NCBI RefSeq assembly: GCF_040807025.1
Contig: NC_090945.1
Span: 74,287,088 to 74,351,087, forward strand
Source of the DNA: Struthio camelus
Lineage: Eukaryota; Chordata; Aves; Struthioniformes; Struthionidae
Length of the DNA stretch: 64,000 nt
Direction: 5' to 3'
Of this stretch, positions 1-11,900 are shown piece by piece. Made by a program: the position numbers and the translations under genes. Every line of letters starts with the position of its first letter. The first letter of the stretch is position 1. The notes beneath the pieces were generated by a model. The model was given only the letters and a program-made list of their open reading frames with translations. It ran no database searches and was not told the origin of the DNA.

Positions 1-74
1 CCTAAAGTTTAAAAAATGTCATGGGCTCAGTAGCCTGAGAAAGAGGTAAGAATTTATTTTAAAGCACCACACTT

Positions 75-139
75 AAAGAAAGGAAAAGAAAAAAAAAAAA
101 GAAAGAAAAAGAAAAGAAAAAAAGACAAAAAGACAAAGA
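75..139 (+). repeat. A/G-rich low-complexity tract
   Basis: This stretch is almost purely purine (runs of AAAG, AAAAG and poly-A). It is ordinary low-complexity intron sequence. Confidence 0.85.
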
Positions 140-1205
140 TAGACACTCCCAACACCGAACCCACCAACCTTTTTGAACAGGCAGATGAATGAAATTGTTC
201 AGCTGAATATTTTATGATGCTCAGCGAATGGTTACAAGAATATTATTGCAGTTGTTTTTAAGCTTGAGCACTATAGTTGAAAGCTGTAAGCAGCTTAATA
301 GTCTTAGAAAAAGTGATTTGAAGGCACTTTTTATCCCCAACTATTAGGTTGCTAAAAAAAATAATCTGTTAAGGGAGGAACCAGCTTTCCCATCTCTTAC
401 TGTAGCAGCTGTGTTTTAAAGGGAGCCTGCAGGAATGAGATGAGCAGACCTTTTCAATTTTCAGTGGGTGCCGGGTGCCTGATTCTCTCTGGATTCTCTG
501 AAATGCCTTGTTGTCATGCTCAGCGGACTACTTGCACACCACAGCAAAATAAGGCATCTCCGGAAATGTTTTTAATTTATTTTAAAAGTAATTTTCTTAA
601 AACATCTGGCATTCTGTATTTATTTCTCACTTACTTACATTTTGGCACTAGGAAAAGAGGAACTGTTTCTCGAGAGTTCAAATGGGAGAAATAAAGCAGG
701 GGAATAGATGACATCAGCACTGATTACTTGTGTTGCTTAAACAGCAGGGCACTAGGAGTCCTATCGACGTTTCCTGCTGGAAAAGCAGTATATAATTCCC
801 GGTTGCAGTCCTTGAAACTCATCAGTTGTAAACGCCAAGGGGTAGAACCACAGCTCAGACAGCATTGCTAGAAGTAGTATCAGTCATCTCTGTGACTGGA
901 CCTGGAAAAAGAGGACATACTCAAGCATTCAGTGTACAAATACTGTTTCTGTGAAGACGGTTTCATAATTAATGAGTACTTACGAAGAGTAGAAGTGGCC
1001 ATATGTGAAGAAATATGAACGTGTTCTGAAATTACAAAGTCATGACCCTCATCAAGAGGAAAACTTTGTATCTAGTATTTCAGAGTGGTGAGACAAAGGG
1101 AGAAAATTTTAACTTCTTATGATTAAAACACTGATCTGCTGTGTATGTACCCTGATCTTTTTGTCAGTTTTACAGCTTAATAATCACATACCGGTTTGTC
1201 TTAAG

Positions 1206-1207
<2 letters not shown>

Positions 1208-1236
<29 letters not shown>
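1208..1236 (+). repeat. (TAAA)n microsatellite, about 7 units
   Basis: Seven uninterrupted TAAA units inside the TBC1D14 intron. Confidence 0.95.
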
Positions 1237-2875
1237 CCCAAAGGTAAAAACAATGTAAGACAGTTGCAGAAGTGCTAGTACTGTATGCCGGTTTCTCTTG
1301 ATTTCTTTTATTGGTCACAGTATTACCAAACTAGAACAAATGTAATTACTACTAAAGAAATGCCTTATTGAATGTTGGTTTGATCAAGATAAATATCTGA
1401 ACTACTATTGCATTTTTAATAGCGCTGCCTGCATCACTTTCAATGGATGTGATTGTAGCAGAGTTATGTGTAAAACTCCTTCCCTAAAGTAGTTTTGAAA
1501 AGCTTTAGTAGAACTCTCTTACTGTAGTATTAGTATCCAAACATATAGATCGTTTAGAAAGTAGGACTGCCTGTTGCATTACCTGTCTCCTTGTTTGTTC
1601 TTGCAGATCTCACGTGATGCTGGATTTCATGTATTTAAAACTGACAGAATTCAGAGATTTTACATAACTTTGACTATTTCTGTAGCACACACCCATCCGA
1701 TTGGCTTTTAAGTCTTATACTCTTATTGACTGCTACTCTTTTTTATTATTATTTTATTTATTTGCTGTTGTTTATGAAGATAGTCCACCACCTGTCACTT
1801 CATTCAGATGAAACAGGAAAAAGTCCTGTAAGGACATAGCAAAAAGCAAAGGAAACAAGTGTTTCATTTGTTTAAAAAGGCTTCAATCAAAACTGATTTC
1901 CCATCCAAACTACTCTTCTCCCTTTATGCTCTTGGTGTTTTGGGGAGACGCATGCGGACAAAGCTCGTACTTTGAGGAAATCACAACCGTTCTTTATTGC
2001 TTTAGTCAGGGTGTTGTAATTAAAAAATAATGGGTCATTCAAGGACTTGGCTGAACTTTCCTCCTTATAGTATTAAGAGGACTGGGGGGTAAAAGCCAAA
2101 AAGCCTTTTGTATTTAACTATTGAAAAATTCCTCTTTTAGTTGAATGGGATGATTTCCTCCTCCTCCCCCCCGCCCCGGCCTTCTATTATGGAATGTAAC
2201 CCAAATACTCAAATTTTAAAATAACTTCAAGGTCTTCGTGTTAAAAGCAGTCTGCTTCAGGGTTTGAGGTATCAGATTGGAGTCAGAATCTGTTTCCGTC
2301 TTGCATAGCTGATTTGTCCTGGTCTTTGGCTTTTCTGTGTGTACTTTGTCTCTCTTTGCAATAGAAATGGCTATTATCCCTTTGTCGAACTTCTTGTATA
2401 ATAGAAGCTTCCTTATTTGAATATGATTAGTAACTACGTAACAACTTGACACTTCACTCTTGCTGTGGACTGTTAAATCATTTTAGCTTCAAATTTCGTT
2501 TTATAATCCCTTGGGCCTTGGAGTTTGTTCAGCATAGTATTAGGTCACTGCCACAAACATAAAGCACCATTTTGTTATCATAATTATCTTGAGTAATCAG
2601 CAAATAACTTCTCTCCTACTGATATTTTTCTTTCTAAAGGAAGCTAGCCTAGACCCAAAACAGTTATTTGGTTGTTTAATATGAGAAGGATATATAGAGT
2701 GGCTCTCAAACACTTGAGTGCACACAGATGCTGTCCTTTATGTAAACATTTAGCTCTGTATTGTATTGTGTAACTCATATGATCCTGTTTTTGAAGTATA
2801 TTAATCTAACAACAAATACTGTTTTAAGCCTATTAATAATACGGCTAACTGCTTTCTTCCATTGTATTTCCCCAG

Positions 2876-2985
2876 ATGTTGACTTACTTTGCTGCATTTG
2901 AGGTATTCTTTGAAGAAAATCTGCCAAAGTTATTTGCTCACTTCAAAAAAAATAACCTGACTCCAGACATCTATCTTATTGATTG
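2876..2985 (+). CDS. TBC1D14: TBC1D14 coding exon, third from last
   Basis: 110 nt. It is preceded by a pyrimidine-rich acceptor ending in CCCCAG and followed by the donor GTAAGA. It enters in phase 0, starting at a methionine codon internal to the protein, and ends two bases into a Trp codon that the next exon completes. It encodes the segment from [20 protein letters not shown] through PDIYLID of the TBC domain. Confidence 0.93.
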
Positions 2986-5900
2986 GTAAGACTTTCAAAG
3001 TGTAATTACCTATGTGCATACTAGCTTATAGCTCCATGTTCCTATTCATGACATAAATGGGAGTGCTGTTAGCTGTTTCACTGTTCTTTTAAGATAAACA
3101 TTTCATCTTCTGTTCAATAATTGTGTTTTTATGTCCGTCCAAATCATCCCTACAGCGATACTTTTGTAATCTGTTCAAATTCTAGGTTAGGCAAATATTA
3201 AAGTTAATTCTGAAATGCACCTGTATAGCAATTTATCCCATATTTTCTACATATTTGGACTGATCTGAGAAAAATCTATTAGCTTATCTTCTACTGTTTC
3301 CTTCTAGTGCAGGTGTGTACCGAGCCATGTATTCAGGCAATAATGCTAGGCTTGCGCTAGACATGAATAGTATGTCCTTCCGCAGGAAGAGTCGTTAAAA
3401 CGTAATATTTCTGTCCACACAAGAAAGAGCCTAGCAGTTACAGAAAGGCAAGCATCTAGGCTTTTGGCAAGATGAATCAAGACTCTTGGCTAGGGTCTTA
3501 CTCATATGTGAGATGGTCTCAGAACCTATTTAGAGGATCCCAGTACAGGTGTTTTCTGAAACTGATCTTGACCTAGTCCATTGCAGTAGCAAAAGGGTTT
3601 CGGCTGATTTTGAGTAACTCTGGCTGTTCCATGAAGCAGACAGGTTAGTTTTAATTTTTCTAACTGAAGAGGCTGCCTGCTTTTTTAATTCTGATGAAAT
3701 TAGAACTTTTTTCTTTAGAGAGAGAAAAAATAAGCAAAGATCTCATTTGCAGCCCTGTCAAATTTCAGTAAAGTATAAAGCAATCTAAATTGAGTAAGTG
3801 CATTTGTGCCTATCAGGTTTTGGTTTGATGGCAGCTGAAGTGTCTCTCCTCAGTAAGCAAGACTTCAGCAGTTCCTGTCCGTCAACTTCAGGATCATGCA
3901 GTGTCTTTTTTTGTGAAAACCGATTTGCTTTTAAATTTCTGTTTTTACGTATCTGACTAACTGCCTTCAGTAAAAGCTGAAATTTTCAGTAGTAACAGCA
4001 TTTTTTCTGAGATTCTTAACTTATTATTTTGGAAAACACTTATACTGTTCATGCGGTTCTGTCTGAACCAAGCTCTAAATACCCTGATGACTTAAGAGGA
4101 GTACTTGTAATTGTTAGCAATGAGGGTGTTGCTGATCCACTCTATAGAATTCTGTTTAAAGTCATTTGGTCTGATCCAACAGCTACAAGCCTGAACATGT
4201 GAGTTTGCATAGCATCATAGAATGGCTGAGGTTGGAAGGGACCTCTTCAGATTGTCTGGTCCAACCCCTCTGTTCAAAGCAGGCACAACTAGAGCAGTGT
4301 GCTCTAGACCATGTCCAGTTTGGTTTTGAATATCTCCAAGGATGGAGCTTCCACAACCTCTCTGGACAACCTCTTCCAGTGTTTGAGTACTCTCACAATT
4401 TTTTTTTTTTTCCTTATGCTTAAATGGAATTTCCTGTATTTCAATTTGTGCCCGTTGCCTCTTGGATACCCCTGAGAAGCGTCTGGTTCTGTCATCTTTA
4501 CTCCCATCAGGAAATTATATACGTTGATAAGATTCCCCCATGAGCCTTCTCTTCTCCAGGCTAAACAGGCCCAGCTCTCTCAGCCTCTCCTGGTTATGTC
4601 ACATGCTCCAAGCCCTTAATCATCTTCAGGGACCTTCGCTGGACTCGTTCCAGTATGTTGATGTCTCTCTTGTACTGGGGAGGCCAGAACTGGACACAGT
4701 TCTCCAGGTATGGCCTCACCAGTGCTGAGTAGGGAGGGAGGATCACCTCCCTGGACCTCCTGGCAACACACTTCCTAACGCAGCCCAGTGCTGGCTCGTG
4801 TTCATCTTGTCACTAGGACCGCATGTCCTTCTCTACAGAGCTGCTTTCCAGCTGGTTGGCCCCTAGCCTGTAGCAGTGCGTGGGATTATTACTTCCCAGG
4901 TGCAGGACTTTGCCTTTCCCCTTTGTTGAGCTTCGTGAGATTCCTGTTGGCCCCGTTTCTGCAGCCTGTCGAGGTTCCTCTGAATCGCATCAGCCACTGC
5001 TCCTGGTTTTGTATCACCTGCAAACTTGCTGAGGATGTGCTCTGTCCCATCATCCAGGTCATTGAGGAAGACGTTAAACTGCACTGGCCCCAGTGTGGAA
5101 TGCTGGCGTATACCATTAGTGCCTGGCCTCCAGCTGGACTTTGTGCTGATGATCAAAGTCCTGTGAGCCCGCCAGTTCAGCCAGTTTTCAGTCCGTCGCA
5201 TTTATCTAGTCTGTACCTCATTAGTTTGTCTGTGAGGATGCTATGGGAGACAGTGTCAAAAGCCTTACTAAAATCAAGATAAGCAATATCCACTGCTCTC
5301 CGCTTATCCACCAAGCCAGCCATCTTGTCGCAGGAGGCTGTCAGGTTGGTCGGGAATGATTTTCCCCTACATAAATCTATGCTAACTACTCCCAGTCACC
5401 TTGTTGTCATTCGTGTGTCTCAAAATGGTTTCCAGGAGAATTTGCTCCATCGCCTTCCCAGGGACGGGAGTCAGTTTGTAGTTCCCCCGATCCTCCTCCT
5501 TGCCCTCCTTGAAGATAGGAGTGATGTTCATTTTCTTCCAGTCCTCAAGAACTTCCCTGATGGCTTTCAAAAATAATTGAGAGTGGCCTCGCAGTGACAT
5601 CAGCCAGCTCCTTGGGCACTCATGTGTGCATCCCATCAGGTCCCATGGACTTGTGTATGCCATTTTTGTTTTGGTATTTCTTTTTCGCTTTTGTTTTTAT
5701 TTTTGTTTTTATTTTGATCCTCCTCCACCTTGTTTGGAGCGACTTACTGGAAGTAAGTCGTCTTTGCTCTGGGCTTTCCCACTGGTTTCAAGGACCTGGG
5801 ATTCCTAAGGCCACTCTCCTCAGTAAAGACTCAGGCCAAGGAGGCACTGAGTACTTCAGCCTTTCCTGTGTTCTTTGTGATCAAGTCCTCTGTCCCATTC

Positions 5901-8900
5901 AGCACCAGGCCCACGTTTTCCCTGGTGTTTTTGCTACTGATGTACCTGTAGAAGCCCGTGTCACCCTTAACATCCCTTGCCGTGTTCAAAATCAGATGGG
6001 TTTTGTCTTTCCTAACCCTTTCCGTGCATGCTCCAGCAGTGTCTCTATGTTCTTTCTGGGTCATCTGGCCCTGCTTCCACCTCTTGCGCGCTTCTTTTTT
6101 ATATTTGAGTTTTATCGAGCTCCTTGTTCATCCATACAGGCCTCGTGCTGCTTTTGCTCGACTTCCTTGATTTTCAGATGCTCTGTAGAGAGGACAGTGT
6201 AACTTGAATTTTATTCGACTTTGCTTTTTATGCTTTGGATGAAATTTTAATGCAACATGAATGGAGGTATGAGGCGAAGTGTGATGGATAGGCTTATTTT
6301 TCCTAACATTCAGGAGAACGATGAGAAAGATGTTTATGACTGAAGGCTGAGGAAAATTAAACTGAACTGTATAATGCACAGATCAGGAATATGCTGGAAA
6401 AATACTGGAATGGGATAGAAGGGAAGGAAGAAGGCAAGAGGCTGGTAAATCTAGTGATAAGAGGAAAGATATTGGTATTAAACCTCCGAAAGTGGTGTTA
6501 GTAGCCTCTGTATGAAGCAAGCCCTTGAGTTAAAGGGATATCAGAATAGGAAGACTGTAAACATGCAGGAGAATAACTGGTTAGAGACACCTTTAAAATC
6601 ACCAGATCATTTTCTGCCTTAATGGATTACTAGCTGTTACAAGTAAGGTGCTCTTTAATGTAGGAAAGACTAAAAACGTGTGTCTCCATGGTGTAGGAGC
6701 TGTTAACATCACTCTGTTGTCTACCTTTGAGTGTTACGTTTTTAACGAGATTCTGAAGAGAACAGCAGAATTTGGAGATTTGGAAAAAACAGTCTTGAGG
6801 AAATGTTGAAGGCTTGCATTGCCCCTCAGGAATTTTCCTTTAGTAGACGAGCGTTTGTTATTTCTTCTTTAATGAAATTTTATTTGATCGGTTGTTCTCT
6901 GACCACGTTTGTAGCTAGAACAAGAAGAAATTGATTGATTTAAGAGCAAAGAACTGAGCTGCTGAAATCTGAGTTAGTGGGACATGTTGGTCCCCCTCCC
7001 CTTTTGTTCCTCTTTTGGGTGTTGTTAAGAGTAAGAGTTTCTTGAAAGACACTTCTCTCGGGAGTGATTGTGGATGGTGATTCTCACGTTTTTTGAACCA
7101 GTGGACCAGCAACCCTCAACATTTCTTGCCGACTGTCTGCACCTATATTAAATCTGTACATTTTAATCCCAAAGACTGCGTCCTATGTTTCCCCTCCCAC
7201 TCCCATAGGATCACAGCACTAAGATGGTTTTAGCTCAGGAATGTGGACTAGTTGAGGTAGGTCCCCAGCTCTTCTCCAGTCCTTATTATTAAAACTTTTC
7301 ATACTCCTTATTAAAGCAGTATTAATTTTTTTTTTCATACTTGTCAGAGTGGGAGAAGCATCTACCTCCGTCTTTAGTTTTGCTAGATAATGGGGTTGGT
7401 ATTTAACTGCATAATATTTAGGTACAATATTCAGATACTTTCTCCTTTCAAATCCGTTGATGCCATAGGAAGCAGATTTAGATTTGCTTTTTTTGTGGCC
7501 ACTAGAACCTGAAAAAGAATTGAGGTTTATATGCCAGCTCTCCTTCGTTACAATTGGTATGGAGCTAGAGATTAAGCGACATAGAAAAGGTTGCCAGGAG
7601 AAAGTGAAATGGGTCTGTGTTCTCAGAAGTGACTAACTATTAAGGCAAAGGACTTCTGAAAATTTTGTTTAGGAGGTTGCCTGTGGCTCATGAAGGACTG
7701 CCATTGAAATTTGACAGTGCATTTGCTGCAGTACAAATATCACTCCATGAAAAACAGAACCGTTCAGGAAAGATAGAAGTGAGGTTTCATTATTTTTAAA
7801 GTTAGGGAAGAATACTGCACAGTATTACTTGCGCAACTTTGCACGCGGTGAATTCTGAGCAGACAAGCCTTTTGGTTGTAGGTAAAAATCTCTTTGAAGC
7901 AGCCGTGCTCTAACAACGTTACCTTTATTTTAAATGCTTATTTGTTCTGAGCTCCAAAGGGACGCCTGCTGCTATTCTGGTGGCTGGCATGGTTACTGTG
8001 CAAGCATCTATGCAGTAAATCCCTGTTGGTGCCAGCTCTGGGAGGGTTCCAGTAGCCAGTGTTGCACAGACCAGTTGCTGGGAAACCCTCCTGCTCCTGC
8101 TGCAATTACAGTTGAATTAACTAGTCTCCTTTGTGCTGCTTCGTGCAACTTGGAGGCCACAGGGAATGGTGATAAAATTGTGCTTAAATCATTTGCTGAA
8201 GGGATGCGTTCCAAGAAAAAGCAAGACTGTGTGTGTAGCTGGGTCTGGATATGCAAATGGTGTAATGCTGCTCGGAGTTCCTGGGGTTTGGTAGAGGTTT
8301 TGGGAAATGGAGCTCTCCTGTCAGCTTGGTTCTGTTACTGTGTTCTGTGATGGGAAAACTTGAAAGCATTTAAGAATTTAATTAAAAGGTACAGTGCAAT
8401 GATTTTCAGTGGATGCCTGCCAGGAGTAAGGCATCTCTTTTATAAAGCATGTATTTGCTTCAAGCCATAATTCCAGCTGCTAAATCTTATAGTAAGAATT
8501 CAAAAGCCAGGCAGGTTTTTACTTTTTGGAGAAATATAAAGTGAATCAAACATGAGAGGGCTGTAAGGAGCGATGTGCAGCAGTCAGGTTCACAGAGAAT
8601 AGAGAGGAAATAGTGTCTGAATAGCCCGTTTTTGGCCACCTCCAGTAGAATCCCGTGGAGAAGCGGACTCGGCTCTCTGTCAGCTGATTCACCACAAGCT
8701 CTTTTGAGGAGAGCAAAATGCGGATTTGTGAAGGACGCGTGCTGTCTATTTACGGCCTGCTGCTGCTACTCAAGTACCTCTTTATCTCCCTGCTCAGAAG
8801 AATGGTTTTGGCAATAATGATAGCCAAAGGCTTTATTTGTACTGATGGATTTATCAGTGGTTCTTTAGTATTGCATTGATTGTGATTATGCTCTGTAAAC

Positions 8901-11900
8901 AGCGAATTTCTTTTGACACCATGCGCTTGTTATGATGAACCTCCAAGCCACTTTGTTTATGTGGATTTGTGGTGGGCACTTCCAGTGAAGTGTTTATAGC
9001 CTTGCTGTGTATTACAGTAAGAGAAGCTTAGTCCCTGCCGTTCCAGTAATACTCGACCCCCTTAGCCCCCTTCCCTCCCCCAGTGAAGCTCACACTGGTG
9101 CTTTGGATGCATGCCTCCCTCTCGAAGAAAAAATTAAGCAGAAACCTGGACTGTAATTTTATCCAGAGGATTTTGATGACGTTCTGCATTTTTGAGTCAG
9201 ACTTGTTACTGGATTTTCTTGATAAAACTAGGGTCTTTGACCCAATTTATGGCGTGCCGGATCCTCCTGTCGTTACAGGTTGTGATGGAATCGGTTGAAA
9301 TACTGCGTTACTGTGTAGTACTCCTAGGTGAGAACAGGGCTTGTTGGGTGCTTCTGATTTGTTGGAAACTTTTGATTAAAAAAAACAAACAAACCAATAT
9401 TTGTATTATATTGGTAGGTTTTTAGTGTATGGTCAGAATTTTACTAGGTAATTTAAAAGTTGCTCTGTTGCAGTCAGTGCTGTATAATACATAATATTTA
9501 AGGGTTTTTTCCCCCTCCTCCTCCTTTTAACTGTAGTGATTTGGCTAAAATTGTACTAAGAAAACTGTTACCAAAAAGCTTATTCCAATAACCCTGAAGT
9601 TGCTAATGGGAAAAGAGATATTCACTATACAATAAAGTAATGCATGAAAACTTAAAGATGCAATCTTTTTCCCAAAGGAGCTGGTTGAAATTGATACAAA
9701 ATGTAACAACTGAGAACTAGTACCAGGATGAAGGAGGGACAATCTGGGAATAAGATTCTAAACTGAATTAGTTCAGCAGTTCACACAACTGAACTCAGAA
9801 GCTGTAGAAATACTTCTGTGCTGTTAAAAGATACAGCAAAAGAATGTGTAGTGCAAAAACGTGCAAGATCGGATCTGCGTCAGAGTTAGTGTGCAACAGT
9901 TGGTCCAAAATCTGGTGTACCTCTCTTCAGCCCTGTTGCTAGTGATGTCTTATGAAGACTAATTAAAAAACAACAACACACACGCACACACATGCGCGCG
10001 CGCACACACACGCCCTCCAGCACATGTGATTATCCTGGTGGCAGTGCTGTCTTGGTAAGATTTTGGTCATATGCTTTCCCTATGCATCTAGCTCAAAATG
10101 CGCTTTCCTCATAAGCGGGCCCAGGAGGAGCAGGAGCATCTGGTACTTTGTTTTTCCTCATCTGAGCAGGTGTCAGCCACTAGCCTGCATTTATGCTACT
10201 TCAACACTGGACGTCTCTGTACTCGTTATCTTGTCCATACCTGGGACTTTCAGTGAGTTGAAAAAGAACTGCGGACAGAAATTCATCCTGCAGGAAAGCT
10301 AAAGCAGGTCATGTGCAAGTAGTGTGCTGGGACTGCAGAGAGCCAGTGGTCTAATTTGTTTCAGTCTAGCAGCTGTATTATTACTTGTAATAAATTTGAG
10401 CTGGGGTTCGGTGTAGTAGCTCAAATGTCTAATAAAAATATCTTTCGGTAGGAAATGTTTTAGAGGCGCATGTGCTATATCTGTTCTTACCGACAGTGAT
10501 TGTTACTGTTGTTTTGTTCCATCTTCTAGGGGGCCCGATTTCCATTCCTAGGGCTTGACACATTTAATTCCATACTAGTATTAATGAAAACTAATTGCCT
10601 TGCAGATTCCTTGCAAATTGCACTTCCTTGCAAATTATGAAGAGATCAATGTCAGATTCCTTATTTGAAGTGACAGGTTTTTTGGTGTGAATAAATCTCT
10701 TCCTACAAAGAAGAGTAGAGCTCTAATAAACAGATGTGAATGTTTCTTCTCACAGTTAATTTTCTCTATAGTTGCAGATTTAACACCTGGGTTATTCAGG
10801 TTAGGTCTGAATCATCGCAGCAGCATAGCTTCTGTGAATGACAACAGAGCAAAAAAAAAAAAAAAGGTGTTGTTACTCATCTTTAACCAGGATTAGTCTA
10901 GCTGACTGTTTCCCTGTTACCTGGTGACCAGGAAAGGACTCGGTTGAATTACTTCCTGTTACGTTGTTCTATTTAAATAGAAAACCTGTTGCTGTTTTCT
11001 GTGTGTGTGTGTGTGTATAGTCAACAAGCCTTACTCCTGCTGTGCAAGTGTTTCGTAGCAAGGCATTTTTATATATGGGATGTGACTGTACAAAAAAGTT
11101 GAAAGAGTATATGGAGTCTGCAACAATATGGTCAGTTAAATTCCAAAAGAAGGGAATATTTTTTTTTTAACACTTTATTTTTTTTCATTCTAGACTCTGC
11201 CCCTTATTTGCGTACTTCTTAATTTTATAATTTAGCTTTTTGGAGAAGAGATTTTCATGATTTCTACTTCTAAAAAAATACTAACATCAGACAAAATATC
11301 TAAAGTAAAATATCACAAGTTCCCAAACCTGCAGTTTTCTTGTCATCTGATTTTGTGCAAATGGTTTAATCTCATCTTGCGGCTTGTAAAATGAGCATAA
11401 TATTTTTGTCATTTTGTTAAAGTATACTGATTTACTAAAAAGCTTGATTCTTGACAACACGTCATTCAAATCGTCTTATATGGTAGACAGCAGATAATGC
11501 ATAAAACCTTTGGTTATTAGAATTTGGTGTGAAAATACAGGTATAGAAGATGGCAAGGGGAAATTACATATACACTTATATAAAAATATTCTTGATGTTC
11601 CGTTGTAATTTCTTATGTTAAGCCCAATTTCCTTTTAAAAAAAAAAAAAGAAAAGGGGGGGGGGGCGGATTCCAGGGCTACAGGGGAAGAAAAATCTTAA
11701 ACACTAGAGAACTGATGCTGTATATGCTAGATACAGCATACTTTAAAACATACTTTGTGTGTTAAAGATGTGAGAAGATTTTATTTATGTTAGAGGTTTT
11801 GCTGACCTCTGCTGGAGCAAGAATTATTTGCAATTTTTCAGAATGCCGGAAAGTGTTTCTCTGTACGTCGTCGCTATGATGAAATGGTTTATCTTTAAAT

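Larger units (their letters stand above)
1..2875 (+). other. TBC1D14 intron (5' end outside window)
   Basis: No coding exon was recognised here. It is AT-rich intronic DNA with an A/G-rich low-complexity tract near its left edge and an AAAT microsatellite. The last 25 bases form the branch and pyrimidine region of the acceptor at 2875. The preceding TBC-domain exon must lie left of the window. Confidence 0.7.

Noticed and set aside
4788-6202. Plus-strand frames of 164 and 202 codons at 4.8-6.2 kb
   Set aside because: They are antisense shadows of the CR1 reverse-transcriptase region on the minus strand.
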